From positions 248,001-312,000 of the forward strand of contig NZ_PDNV01000005.1 of NCBI RefSeq assembly GCF_002849615.1: a stretch of DNA of 64,000 bases, written 5' to 3'. A program made the translations under genes and the position numbers. Positions 16,598 through 25,343 of the stretch are shown here, in pieces. Source of the stretch: Pollutimonas nitritireducens. Lineage in GTDB: Bacteria > Pseudomonadota > Gammaproteobacteria > Burkholderiales > Burkholderiaceae_B. The notes below the pieces were generated by a model. It was not told the DNA's origin and did not search any database. It worked only from the letters and a program-made list of their open reading frames with translations. Position 1 is the first letter of the stretch; every line of letters starts with the position of its first letter.

Positions 16598-18089
16598 GAC
16601 CGCGTGGGGCGCTTTGGCGGCGTTGTTGCTGTTGCCGCTCATCTCGATGGCAGTCATTCCATTCTATGACACAAGCGAGCCGCGCTATGCCGAAACGGCT
16701 CGCATGATGGCACAGTCGGGCGATTGGATAACGCCCTGGTTTAGTCCAGGGGTGCCGTTCTGGGGTAAGCCCCCTCTTTCGTTTTGGGCACAGGCCCTGT
16801 CGATGAAGGCCTTCGGCTTTACTGAATTCGCGGGGCGGCTGCCTTCATGGATATGCCTGCTGCTCACCACTATCATATTCCTGACCGGACTTAAATCGTT
16901 GCGGGGACCACGCGTCGCGCTATGGACGGCCATCGTCTACAGTAGTTGCGCTTTACCCTACATCAGTTCGGGCGCCGTACTCACCGACCCCTTCCTGGCG
17001 CTTGGCACTACCTTGTCACTGGTGTCCTTTGCCGTGGTCGCGCAACACGGCAGTCACTCTTCAACTCAGCCAGGAGGCGAACCAAACGGGCAATGCACCG
17101 GTGCGAAGCATAAGCACAAGCCTGGGTGGTGGCCATATGGGTTTTTCTTAGGCTTGGCCGTTGGTCTTCTGGCAAAGGGCCCCCTGGCTATTGTATTAAG
17201 TGGCGCGCCCGTATTGCTATGGTTGGTTCTGAACCGGAAAACGGCCACGGCCGCATCGCTACCGTGGGGCAAGGGCGTGCTCTTAGTGGCCGCGTTAAGC
17301 GCGCCCTGGTATATCCTGGCGGAGATCAAGACACCTGGCTTCCTGGACTATTTCATCGTGGGCGAACACTTTCGGCGCTTCCTGGATCCGGGCTGGGCCG
17401 GCGATCTATACGGGTCGGCCCACCGGCGGGTATATGGAACGATATGGATCTACTGGCTGCAGGCTTCATTTCCTTGGGGTGCGTTGGTGTTGGCAGCGAT
17501 GTGCGGCGCACTACGGAGTTCCCGCTTGCGTATGTCCTTGCGCGTTGTCGGTGAAGATCCTCTCTTCAGCTATTGGCTGGCAAGTGCCTTGATCACACCC
17601 TTGTTCTTTACGTTTTCCGCCAATATTCTATGGACTTATTTACTACCGTCACTGGCCGCGTTCAGCGTGCTTGCCGGGATTCTCATCGAGCAGGTGGGAA
17701 GGCAATTCAGTATCTCAATGGAAAAATTACTGGCGAGCGCGATTGTTGTTCCGGTGGTAGGCCTGGTATTGAGTATTTATTTCTGGACCAACCCTGATGT
17801 ACGAAATACAGAACGAACCCTCGTGCGTTATGTCCACCAGGACAGCGCGCTAAACATACCGCTGTTTTATCTATCGACGCCGCCGTTTTCGGCGCAGTTC
17901 TACTCAGCAGGACGTGTTAAGGGAATCGAGCCGGATGAGCTCCGGCAGGCCGTCGATTGTGGAATGTCTTTCTACTTGGCGATACCCAAGGACCAGCAGA
18001 AGGCAATTGCGCAAATTACCGACAAGCCTGCTATCCCCATTTTTGCCAACAAACGATACTTCCTTGTCAAGATGCCCGCAACTGGATAG
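16581..18089 (+). CDS. ArnT/PMT-like membrane glycosyltransferase (GT39/GT83 type)
   Basis: A 502-residue polytopic protein with about ten to twelve hydrophobic helices. After the first helix it carries the family signature DTSEPRYAETARMM, then FWGKPPLSFW, as in ArnT and related transferases that move a sugar from undecaprenyl phosphate to lipid A or a protein. The ATG at 16581 follows an AGAG-type site and overlaps the GT2 gene by 17 bases; an earlier in-frame ATG at 16527 is less likely. With the ArnC-like gene upstream and PmrAB/QseBC-like regulators nearby, surface-lipid modification is the best guess. The acceptor and sugar are unknown. Confidence 0.84.
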   Translation: MSGSSKTAWGALAALLLLPLISMAVIPFYDTSEPRYAETARMMAQSGDWITPWFSPGVPFWGKPPLSFWAQALSMKAFGFTEFAGRLPSWICLLLTTIIFLTGLKSLRGPRVALWTAIVYSSCALPYISSGAVLTDPFLALGTTLSLVSFAVVAQHGSHSSTQPGGEPNGQCTGAKHKHKPGWWPYGFFLGLAVGLLAKGPLAIVLSGAPVLLWLVLNRKTATAASLPWGKGVLLVAALSAPWYILAEIKTPGFLDYFIVGEHFRRFLDPGWAGDLYGSAHRRVYGTIWIYWLQASFPWGALVLAAMCGALRSSRLRMSLRVVGEDPLFSYWLASALITPLFFTFSANILWTYLLPSLAAFSVLAGILIEQVGRQFSISMEKLLASAIVVPVVGLVLSIYFWTNPDVRNTERTLVRYVHQDSALNIPLFYLSTPPFSAQFYSAGRVKGIEPDELRQAVDCGMSFYLAIPKDQQKAIAQITDKPAIPIFANKRYFLVKMPATG

Positions 18090-18178
18090 TACGCACGCCG
18101 TCGTGGATCGCGATACCCCAGGCGCGCTGGCGCAATGCATGAGCAGCTGCTGGCTCGACATGTGGATTGTGCCAAGGC

Positions 18179-19087
18179 CTACGTGATGTCCTGAACGTAT
18201 GGGGGTAGTTTCGCGCCACAATTTTGACAAAACTTTGCCGTTTCGCCCAATCCTGTTGCAAGGCATTCCGGACATGTGCGAGTATTTGGCCGGGCAAGAA
18301 ATCGTTGACTGGTCATCTCTGCGCTGATGATCCCGGTGGGGACCGCCAGGATGCTCCAACCGACCAGCATGCTAATTGAGGTGATTGCTCTGCCCAAATC
18401 AGTCTGTGGCGTTATATCTCCAAAACCCACGGTGGTCACAGCTGTGATGGCAAAATAAACCGAAGCAGGAATGCTGCTGAAGTCCGAACCCGGGCCGCCT
18501 TCTATAACATAAAGAACGGTTCCATTAACAATCACAATAATGGCTACGACCGAAAGAAAAATGATGATCTTTCGTTTGCTGGCCAATAATGCGCTCGCCA
18601 GCATCGAATATTCGTCTACGTAGGAAGCGAGCTTCAAAAGCCGAAAGATTCGCAGCAGTCGCAACAAACGTAGATCGAAGAGCGCATGCAATTCCGGGAT
18701 AAAGAATGCAGCGTAACTTGGCAGGATAGCCAATAGGTCGACTATCCCATAGAAGCTCTTCGCATATCTCAGCGGATATTTCACGCAGACCAGGCGAGCG
18801 ATATATTCGATCGTGAAAACCACGGTGAAAAACCACTCAAGAGCCCGCAAAGTAGCGCCATGACGATTGTTTATGGACGCAACGCTATCAAGCATCACTA
18901 TCGTCACACTTAATAATATGGCTGCAATCAGCGAGAAATCGAACCAACGGCCGGTTCGCGTATCGGCTTCAAAAATGATCACAAACAAGCGGTCGCGCCA
19001 GCGGGATTCCGGTCTGCCATAGTAAGCAGCACCATCCGACTTGGCTGGTATCGAGGACCGTCTGCGCTTTGGTAGGTGAGTCTTCAT
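18179..19087 (-). CDS. Voltage-gated potassium channel with C-terminal zinc ribbon
   Basis: A 302-residue ion channel of the Kv superfamily. There are six hydrophobic segments, an S4-like stretch with regularly spaced arginines (RLLRLLRIFRLLKL, about 143-156), a pore helix, and the selectivity filter TVGFGD near residue 218. After S6 a short tail carries CPEC and CQNC pairs, a zinc-ribbon-like motif that is uncommon but known in some bacterial channels. It is convergent with the ArnT-like gene. The universal-stress-protein gene lies upstream on the same strand. Confidence 0.85.
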   Translation of the reverse strand: MKTHLPKRRRSSIPAKSDGAAYYGRPESRWRDRLFVIIFEADTRTGRWFDFSLIAAILLSVTIVMLDSVASINNRHGATLRALEWFFTVVFTIEYIARLVCVKYPLRYAKSFYGIVDLLAILPSYAAFFIPELHALFDLRLLRLLRIFRLLKLASYVDEYSMLASALLASKRKIIIFLSVVAIIVIVNGTVLYVIEGGPGSDFSSIPASVYFAITAVTTVGFGDITPQTDLGRAITSISMLVGWSILAVPTGIISAEMTSQRFLARPNTRTCPECLATGLGETAKFCQNCGAKLPPYVQDIT

Positions 19088-19235
19088 ATCCCGGTCCGCA
19101 CTTTCTAGATCGCCTTGCGTATCGCCAAAGGCTTCTTGGCTGTCACTAACCGGAACACTATGAAGGGTTGGGTCAAGATGCCTGGCGTTGCTGGATAGGT
19201 AGGGTGTCAGTCAACACCTGGGTCCGAACACGATA

Positions 19236-19709
19236 CTATGCATTCGCGTGCTGGTCGATATCGTGCTTTCCGGGAACCAAGAGTATCGGATGTGTGGAAA
19301 GCCGGAGGAAACCCTCTGCCACACTTCCCAGTAATAGACGTTTAAATCCACCTCTACCATGGGTCCCAAGGACGACTAGGTCTGCTTGCTGTTCATCAGC
19401 AACCTTTCGCAACTGTTCGGCAATGGAATCGGTGCTTGTGCGGTTATCGACCAGAAGCGATCGGAATGCAATATCCTGGCTTGCCACCAGACTTTCGGCC
19501 TTGTCGAGCACGCGCCTGCCTTCAACTACAAGTGCCTCTGTAACCGGCAGCGGGTCATAACCGAGGTCGGATACATAGACGTGCGGATACTCAATCACAT
19601 AAACCAATGTTAGCTCCGCCCCTTGGCTTTTTGCCAGCTTCACAGCTTCGTCAAGTGCCAGCATGGCCATCGAGCTACCATCCACAGCCACCATGATCTT
19701 TTTGTACAT
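19236..19709 (-). CDS. Universal stress protein, UspA family
   Basis: A 157-residue UspA-fold protein starting MYKKIMVAVDGSSMA. The C-terminal ATP-binding motif is GTHGRGGFKRLLLGSVAEGFLR in outline (G-x2-G-x9-G-S). It binds ATP or acts in stress survival; many relatives in proteobacteria are induced by low oxygen. It lies nine bases downstream of the DksA-like gene and is probably the third gene of an hsp20-dksA-usp operon driven from the FNR-type box region near 20722. Confidence 0.9.
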   Translation of the reverse strand: MYKKIMVAVDGSSMAMLALDEAVKLAKSQGAELTLVYVIEYPHVYVSDLGYDPLPVTEALVVEGRRVLDKAESLVASQDIAFRSLLVDNRTSTDSIAEQLRKVADEQQADLVVLGTHGRGGFKRLLLGSVAEGFLRLSTHPILLVPGKHDIDQHANA

Positions 19710-19718
19710 ATGAACCCT

Positions 19719-20090
19719 TTAACCTCGCTGTGACATGGGAGCTTGTTCACAATCGGTACATCGAACAGCGGTGGGAAGAGCAAGCAGACGATCTGGGGCG
19801 ATGGCTTTTCCGCAAGCCATACAGACCCCATAGTTGCCTTCGTTCATCCGGCGCTCCGCCTCGTCGATGGCGTTAAGTTTACTTTCATCGATTGCTATTT
19901 CAGAGCGACGAAGCGCCTCTAGCCGACTAAGCTCCGACGCATCCGAGCCACCTCTGCTTTCACCTTCCAGAGACTCGTGCACGGACTCGATGTCTGCATG
20001 GGCAATGCGGATTTCCTCGAGTAGCCGGGCCCGCATTTCAACAAGCTGCCTATGTAGTGATTGAACGGCACTGCTGGAGAGATGCTTCAT
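19719..20090 (-). CDS. TraR/DksA-type zinc-finger protein
   Basis: A 123-residue protein with an N-terminal coiled coil (about 1-75) and a C-terminal zinc finger with CMACGKAI and CTDCE pairs, as in DksA/TraR. Such proteins enter the RNA polymerase secondary channel or act as stress modulators. The ATG at 20090 is preferred; a GTG at 20102 would add four residues. The coiled-coil tip lacks a clear DxxDxA motif, so whether it has full DksA activity is open. It is downstream of hsp20 and upstream of usp, with short gaps. Confidence 0.83.
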   Translation of the reverse strand: MKHLSSSAVQSLHRQLVEMRARLLEEIRIAHADIESVHESLEGESRGGSDASELSRLEALRRSEIAIDESKLNAIDEAERRMNEGNYGVCMACGKAIAPDRLLALPTAVRCTDCEQAPMSQRG

Positions 20091-20141
20091 CGATGCATAC
20101 ACTCATTCAAGAATTAAGAAAGTGGAAAAATGCCAAAGCGC

Positions 20142-20594
20142 TTAGCTGATTGGAAGCACTTTTCGGCCGCCGCTGCTTGGTTTCTTGGGCAACGAGAGTT
20201 CCAGTATGCCGTCCTGGTATTTGGCCACCGCTTTTGAGTCGTCGATCTCATGCGCCAGCGTAAAGCTGCGCGATTGATGACCCATGTAGCGCTCGCGACG
20301 CACGACTGTCTCGCCCTCCTTTTCTTCGGTCTCGCGCTTGGTTTCGGCGGCGATGGTGACTTGGTTGCCTTCGACAGCCACTTTCACATCTTCTTTTTTG
20401 ACGCCAGGTATTTCAGCTTTTATGGTGTAGCCCTGCTCTGTTTCAGAGACATCCATCTTGATGCGCGGCTCGGCATCCAAATGGCCCATCATGGGCCTTA
20501 GCCGAAAATCCTTGAACAAATCATCCAAACCTCGCATAGGCGACAAATTGGCAATTTCACTGAAAGGGTCGAACTGCATTAGATTGTTAGCCAT
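20142..20594 (-). CDS. Small heat-shock protein, Hsp20/IbpA family
   Basis: A 150-residue α-crystallin chaperone. The N-terminal arm contains MQFDPFSEI. The α-crystallin domain (about 45-138) has the RIKMDVSETE start, the A-x-x-x-G-V-x-x-E motif seen as AEIPGVKKED, and GILELSLPK at the end. It holds unfolded proteins for refolding. The ATG at 20594 is six bases after GAGG; codons upstream of it are not conserved in type. Upstream lie a 5'-terminal hairpin (20666-20686), a TATTAT -10 at 20695-20700 and an FNR-type box centred about 31 bases further, suggesting oxygen-responsive control. Confidence 0.92.
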   Translation of the reverse strand: MANNLMQFDPFSEIANLSPMRGLDDLFKDFRLRPMMGHLDAEPRIKMDVSETEQGYTIKAEIPGVKKEDVKVAVEGNQVTIAAETKRETEEKEGETVVRRERYMGHQSRSFTLAHEIDDSKAVAKYQDGILELSLPKKPSSGGRKVLPIS

Positions 20595-20665
20595 GAATAA
20601 CCTCGTAGAAAAAGTTATTTTGATGCTCGCGGTCAATGCCAATGGAGCGAGCTAGAGCGACAGGC

Positions 20666-20686
20666 GCGCACTGCTTTTAAGTGCGC
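20666..20686 (-). other. Stem-loop at the predicted 5' end of the hsp20 mRNA
   Basis: GCGCACT and AGTGCGC form a 7-bp perfect stem with a 7-base loop. Measured from the TATTAT -10 at 20695-20700, transcription towards hsp20 would begin near 20687, so this hairpin would sit at the very start of the mRNA. It might stabilise the message. The start site is predicted, not shown. Confidence 0.45.
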
Positions 20687-20721
20687 ACAATTTCATAATA
20701 CGCCTTCGATTATCACCTTGG

Positions 20722-20735
20722 ATGATTAACATCAA
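20722..20735. promoter_or_regulatory. FNR/Anr-type box between hsp20 operon and alcohol dehydrogenase
   Basis: On the minus strand it reads TTGAT-GTTA-ATCAT, nine of ten bases of the TTGAY-N4-ATCAA consensus of FNR/Anr/CRP-like oxygen regulators. A TATTAT -10 towards hsp20 (20695-20700) is about 31 bases away centre to centre, which is what class II FNR activation at -41.5 requires. Towards the alcohol dehydrogenase a CAGAAT hexamer lies at a similar distance. Confidence 0.65.
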
Positions 20736-20868
20736 GTTTCGGAGCGATTTCCAACCAGAATTTGTATCGTCGGGTGCGTTGGTGAACGGACTTCAGGAAG
20801 GTCGACGGTTATATAATGCATTTTATCGTTCGCATTCAAGTCATGCCCGAACATAAGGAAAAAATGCG

Positions 20869-21897
20869 ATGGGGTCAATGGCCTCTCCTACCATGCGGGC
20901 GATGCTCCTCGCTCGCCCCGGTGCGCCACTTCAGCTGGCACGGTTGCCACGCCCCGTGGCCAGCCCTGGACAATTGCAGATCCAGATTGAAGCCTGCGGC
21001 GTTTGCCGAACGGATCTGCACCTTGTAGATGGAGAGCTGCCCGACCCGTGTCTCCCCATTGTGCCGGGCCATGAAATCGTTGGCAAAATTACCGCTATTG
21101 GAAAGGGTGTCGAGGGTTTTTCACTGAATGAACGGGTGGGCGTACCGTGGCTGGGCTGGACTTGCGGCAAATGCCAGTTCTGCCTGAAGAACAAAGAGAA
21201 CCTTTGCGAATCAGCGCGCTTTACCGGCTATCACATAAACGGTGGCTTTGCGGAGTACACGGTTGCCGATGCACGCTACTGTTTCACGTTGAAAGACCTT
21301 CCCGCTCAGCAGTCATCAGCCCAGCTGGCGCCGCTTTTGTGCGCCGGTCTGATCGGCTATCGCGCACTTCGTTTCGCGGACGATGCACAACGCATCGGTC
21401 TATACGGATTCGGCGCTGCCGCTCACCTTATTTCCCAGGTATTGAGGGCCCAGGAGCGGCCTTTTTTTGCCTTTACGCGTCCCGGAGATACTGATAGCCA
21501 GCAGTTTGCAATGCGGCTCGGGGCGACTTGGGCCGGTGGTAGCAACCAATCGCCACCAACCAGACTTGATGCCGCGATACTTTTCGCCCCTAGCGGTGAG
21601 CTGGTCCCCCTGGCATTACGTCACCTGGACAAGGGAGGTTGCGTGATATGCGCTGGCATACATATGAGCGATATTCCAGCCTTTCCCTATGCTGACCTAT
21701 GGGGGGAACGGGTGATCCGCTCGGTCGCAAACCTGACCCGTGACGACGGAATTGAATTTCTGGAGTGTGCAGAGAAATTCACAATACAATCGGTCGTCAC
21801 GTCCTTTCCGCTGGAACGAGCCAATGATGCCATCGAATACCTGCGTTCGGGTGCCCTACAGGGCGCCGCGGTGTTGAAACTCGTTCCGGACTTTTAG
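20869..21897 (+). CDS. Zinc-dependent alcohol dehydrogenase (AdhP-like)
   Basis: A 342-residue medium-chain dehydrogenase. Catalytic zinc ligands are in GVCRTDLH and VPGHE. The four structural-zinc cysteines are in CGKCQFCLKNKENLC. The Rossmann glycines are in GLYGFGAAAH (about 180-190). It most likely interconverts ethanol or other short alcohols and aldehydes with NAD(P). An AAGGA site lies ten bases before the ATG. It is divergent from the hsp20 operon across a 274-base region with an FNR-type box, and convergent with the next alcohol dehydrogenase. Confidence 0.87.
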   Translation: MGSMASPTMRAMLLARPGAPLQLARLPRPVASPGQLQIQIEACGVCRTDLHLVDGELPDPCLPIVPGHEIVGKITAIGKGVEGFSLNERVGVPWLGWTCGKCQFCLKNKENLCESARFTGYHINGGFAEYTVADARYCFTLKDLPAQQSSAQLAPLLCAGLIGYRALRFADDAQRIGLYGFGAAAHLISQVLRAQERPFFAFTRPGDTDSQQFAMRLGATWAGGSNQSPPTRLDAAILFAPSGELVPLALRHLDKGGCVICAGIHMSDIPAFPYADLWGERVIRSVANLTRDDGIEFLECAEKFTIQSVVTSFPLERANDAIEYLRSGALQGAAVLKLVPDF

Positions 21898-21899
21898 CG

Positions 21900-22955
21900 T
21901 CATGTGCGGCTGATGATTACTTTCAGTGCATTTTCCACTGCTGCGTTGCCAAACACAGCATAGGCCTCCATGAACTGATCGAAGGTATATCGGTGCGTGA
22001 TCAAATCCAGCGGTGTCAGTTTATTTGACTCAACGGTCTTGATCAACATTGGAGTTGTGTTGGTGTTGACCAAGCCGGTCGTTACGGTTATGTTGCGAAT
22101 CCAGAGCTTTTGAAGCTCGAAGTTCACGCTTTTCCCATGAACGCCAACATTGGCAATGTGGCCACCCGGCCTAACAATATGCTGGCAAATATCGAAAGTT
22201 TGCGGTATTCCTACCGCCTCAATGGCAACGTCGACGCCGTCTTTCGTCTGATCGAGGACCTTCTGTACGACATCGCCGCCGGAACTGTCGATTACGTGTG
22301 TTGCACCAAGTTTTTCGGCTAAGTCCAGACGTGATCGATCAAGATCGATCATTATTATCTTGCTCGGAGAAAAAAACTTCGCTGTCAGCAACGACGCCAT
22401 TCCTACCGGCCCGGCGCCAACAATAGCCACTACGTCGCCGGGTTTGACTGCCCCATAAAGCACGCCGATCTCGAATCCAGTGGGAAAAATATCGCTGAGC
22501 ATGACTAAAGCCTCTTCGTCGGCTCCGGGAGGTATCGCGTAGAGGCTGTTGTCAGCATGCGGAATCCGCACATACTCGGCCTGGGTGCCGTCGATCAGAT
22601 GACCCAGTTTCCAACCCCCATCTTCGCAGTGGGCGTACAGCTGTTTTTTGCAATACTCGCACTTTCCACATGAAGTAATACATGAAATCAAAACATGGTC
22701 GCCTTGCTTGAAGGATCGTACAGCACTGCCGACTTCTTCAATGATTCCCACCCCCTCGTGGCCGAGTATCCTGCCGGGGGTTACGGCCGGCACGTCTCCT
22801 TTCAGGATATGAAGATCTGTGCCGCAGATTGTGGTCTTGGTGATTTTGACGAGCGCATCAGTCGGTTCCAGGACGGTTGGTCTTGGAACTTCTTTCCAGG
22901 CGATTTTTCCGGGATCAAGATAAACAAGTGCGTTCATGGTGGATGGGTGGGCCAT
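21900..22955 (-). CDS. Zinc-dependent alcohol dehydrogenase, second copy
   Basis: A 351-residue medium-chain dehydrogenase with catalytic-zinc motifs (TICGTDLH, LGHEGVG) and structural cysteines (CGKCEYCKKQLYAHC). Its Rossmann motif is VAIVGAGPVGM. The sequence is closer to sorbitol/2,3-butanediol/secondary-alcohol dehydrogenases than to the convergent gene at 20869, so the two are not a recent duplication. RBS AAGGAG precedes the start. A consensus FNR box (23046-23059) lies about 90 bases upstream in the region shared with the BON-domain gene. Confidence 0.87.
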   Translation of the reverse strand: MAHPSTMNALVYLDPGKIAWKEVPRPTVLEPTDALVKITKTTICGTDLHILKGDVPAVTPGRILGHEGVGIIEEVGSAVRSFKQGDHVLISCITSCGKCEYCKKQLYAHCEDGGWKLGHLIDGTQAEYVRIPHADNSLYAIPPGADEEALVMLSDIFPTGFEIGVLYGAVKPGDVVAIVGAGPVGMASLLTAKFFSPSKIIMIDLDRSRLDLAEKLGATHVIDSSGGDVVQKVLDQTKDGVDVAIEAVGIPQTFDICQHIVRPGGHIANVGVHGKSVNFELQKLWIRNITVTTGLVNTNTTPMLIKTVESNKLTPLDLITHRYTFDQFMEAYAVFGNAAVENALKVIISRT

Positions 22956-23045
22956 AATAAGCTCCTTGATATTGGATTCAGTTGACGTAAAATTTGATGG
23001 GGTGTCTGGATGCTGTCATCATCCGCCTTGCTATCCAAAACATGG

Positions 23046-23059
23046 TTGACCGGAATCAA
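23046..23059. promoter_or_regulatory. Consensus FNR/Anr box between alcohol dehydrogenase and BON gene
   Basis: TTGAC-CGGA-ATCAA matches all ten specified bases of TTGAY-N4-ATCAA. Possible -10 hexamers lie about 31 bases away on both sides: GATGAT on the minus strand at 23018-23023 and CAAAAT at 23081-23086. The site could serve both divergent genes. Confidence 0.72.
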
Positions 23060-23149
23060 TATCGCAAGCCTCCATTGGTACAAAATAGTTTCGTAGTCTT
23101 TAGTGCATCACCACTTCGATCATCCGGTTATTTTTCAATAGAGGGTGTT

Positions 23150-23797
23150 ATGAAAGACGAAGAACTCCGCCAACACATTATTGATGAACTCAGCTTCGAA
23201 CCCAGCATCGACGCTGCCAATGTCGGGGTAGCGGTCGAGGATGGCATAGTCACTCTTTCGGGCCACGTCGCCAGCTTTGCCGAGAAGGTCATTGCCGAAC
23301 GTGCCACGCAACGTGTCAAAGGAGTACGCGGCGTTGCACAAGAAATCGAAGTACGTTTTTCTTCCGCGAAGCGGACCGCAGATGATCAAATCGCCGGACG
23401 TGCTTTAGATATATTGGCCTGGGACACTACAATTCCTGACGGAACCATCCAGGTAAAGGTGGAAAAGGGCTGGGTCACGCTTTCAGGAAAAGTGGACTGG
23501 CACTTCCAAAGGTTAAGCGCTGCGAACGCCGTCCGCAAGTTGTCGGGAGTAACGGGCATTACGAATCTGATCGACGTTACGCCCAAGGTCAATGCGGCCG
23601 ACATCAAGAACAGCATTGAAACGGCGCTCAAACGTAGTGCCGAGGTCGAGGTCAAAGGTATCCAGGTTCGCGTGGACGGAAACAAGGTAGAGCTCGATGG
23701 TCGTGTAAATAGCTGGCATGAACGGGAAGCGGCCAAGCGTGCTGCCTGGGCAGTCCCTGGGGTGATTTCGGTTACAGATAACCTGATCGTTGCTTAA
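23150..23797 (+). CDS. Triple BON-domain protein
   Basis: A 215-residue protein made of three BON domains (about 3-70, 78-145, 150-215). Each has the VxVxxGxVTLxG core: VAVEDGIVTLSGHV, VKVEKGWVTLSGKV and VRVDGNKVELDGRV. BON domains bind phospholipid or other hydrophobic ligands, as in OsmY. No signal peptide is visible from the ATG at 23150; longer in-frame starts add no convincing one either. Three-BON proteins of this size occur in stress and low-oxygen gene clusters of betaproteobacteria. A consensus FNR box lies about 90 bases upstream. Confidence 0.86.
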   Translation: MKDEELRQHIIDELSFEPSIDAANVGVAVEDGIVTLSGHVASFAEKVIAERATQRVKGVRGVAQEIEVRFSSAKRTADDQIAGRALDILAWDTTIPDGTIQVKVEKGWVTLSGKVDWHFQRLSAANAVRKLSGVTGITNLIDVTPKVNAADIKNSIETALKRSAEVEVKGIQVRVDGNKVELDGRVNSWHEREAAKRAAWAVPGVISVTDNLIVA

Positions 23798-25095
23798 TAT
23801 CTCTTGTTCTCCGATAGAACCACTTCCACTTGACGCCGTGTCGAGGAATGGCTGGTCCAGGCTGCCAGCCAGAAACTGAGTGTCAAAAGCCCCGCGCATG
23901 CAGCAATAGACCACACCACCACGCCATACGACATGGTGCTGGACCACAACAGTGCGGCGGCTAGCGGTGCCAAGGCCCTGGCCAAGGTGCTTGGAAAAGT
24001 CAGCAAGCCATTGATCGCGCCATAAGCGCGACGACTAAGCATCTCCGGCACCACCAATCCGCGCACGATGGTAAAGATCCCATTGCCGGCGCCATAGACG
24101 ACACACACGGCCACGACTACCCACATGCTCGACGGCGCTAGCGCCAGAACAACAAACACCACAGGGAACACAGCAACCACGAAGGTTCCAATGCGCCGCA
24201 TGGACATTCTCGAGCCGAAAATACTGATCAGGATCCGACCGGCTACCTGCGCGGGTCCGATAGTGGCGATGGCCCAGACCACATTGGCGGTAGACAGTCC
24301 CCCTTCGAGCAGCAAGGGATACATATGGAAAGTAAAGGCCGTGAAGGCCCCTGCATAAGCAGTAAGCGCGAGCATCAGTAACCAGAACACCGGCCTGTGA
24401 AACACGGCCCTGACCTCCTGCCCGTCGGTGGTCAATGCTGTCTCATGCGCCGTATGCGCGGAATGCAGAGCGTCCTTCTCCGGCCGGATGAAGCAAAAAT
24501 ACGCCGCGGCGCATACCAGCCCGTTCACCAGCGCCAGCACGAGCAGCGCCTCACGCCACCCCCAACGGTCCAGCAAGAATTGCACGAGGGGAATAAATAC
24601 GGTGCTGGCGAAACCTCCCCATAGCGTTATCGCGGTAATGCCGGATCGAGCCCTAGTTGGCCCGACCCGTCGGGCAATCACCGCGAACGCCGGTTCGTAT
24701 AACGCCGCCGCCTGTAAAGCTCCGATGCCTGCAATAACCAGATAGAAACCCAATAGACTATCTACCTGTGACCAGACGGCCAGCAGGAGCCCAGCCAGGA
24801 GCGATGTTCCGGTCATAAGCGCCCTGCCATGCCCTTTGTCGACAGCGACACCGACCGGATAGGCAAGGAAGCCTGCGAAGACCAAGCCTATCGTGGCCGC
24901 GCCATAGACATCGGTTCGCGACCAGCCGAGCTCGGCCATCATCGCCTCCGCGATCAAAGGAAAGCTGTAGTACAGCGATCCCCACGCACATACCTGCCCG
25001 ATACCGAGCGCCACGATGAGCCCGCGGGGGTTGTCTTCTGTTCCGTGCGAAGGCCTGGCGGGTTTTCCCAATACGTCTACGTGACTATCAGCCAT
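23794..25095 (-). CDS. MFS transporter
   Basis: A 433-residue major-facilitator protein with about twelve hydrophobic helices and the loop 2-3 motif GVAVDKGHGRAL (a variant of GxxxDRxGRR). It begins GLIVALGIGQVCAWGSLYYSF, a pattern seen in monocarboxylate-like (OFA-type) carriers. The substrate is not clear. The ATG at 25095 is preferred over an earlier non-ATG start at 25131. It is convergent with the BON-domain gene, the two stops overlapping by four bases. Confidence 0.84.
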   Translation of the reverse strand: MADSHVDVLGKPARPSHGTEDNPRGLIVALGIGQVCAWGSLYYSFPLIAEAMMAELGWSRTDVYGAATIGLVFAGFLAYPVGVAVDKGHGRALMTGTSLLAGLLLAVWSQVDSLLGFYLVIAGIGALQAAALYEPAFAVIARRVGPTRARSGITAITLWGGFASTVFIPLVQFLLDRWGWREALLVLALVNGLVCAAAYFCFIRPEKDALHSAHTAHETALTTDGQEVRAVFHRPVFWLLMLALTAYAGAFTAFTFHMYPLLLEGGLSTANVVWAIATIGPAQVAGRILISIFGSRMSMRRIGTFVVAVFPVVFVVLALAPSSMWVVVAVCVVYGAGNGIFTIVRGLVVPEMLSRRAYGAINGLLTFPSTLARALAPLAAALLWSSTMSYGVVVWSIAACAGLLTLSFWLAAWTSHSSTRRQVEVVLSENKRY

Positions 25096-25343
25096 GATTG
25101 CGTGTCTCTCACTACTACATATGCGTTCCATTCTCGATACGTACGGGGATCTCGGCAGTCACGTTTCGAAAGTGCCCGCTGGAATAGTACGCGATCCTCC
25201 ATCTTAAAACCGGTACATGTGGTTCGACGCTCGCGCTGTTGGCTTAGGCACACACATTGCTTTCATGGGAGCGGGCGAACAACTTACCCTGTGGACAGAA
25301 CTCATTCAATGAATTCGGATTACTACTATTTGTGAGAGTGGCC

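Noticed and set aside
20869-22955. The two neighbouring alcohol dehydrogenases as a tandem duplication
   Set aside because: They are on opposite strands and differ in motifs and length; no recent duplication is visible.
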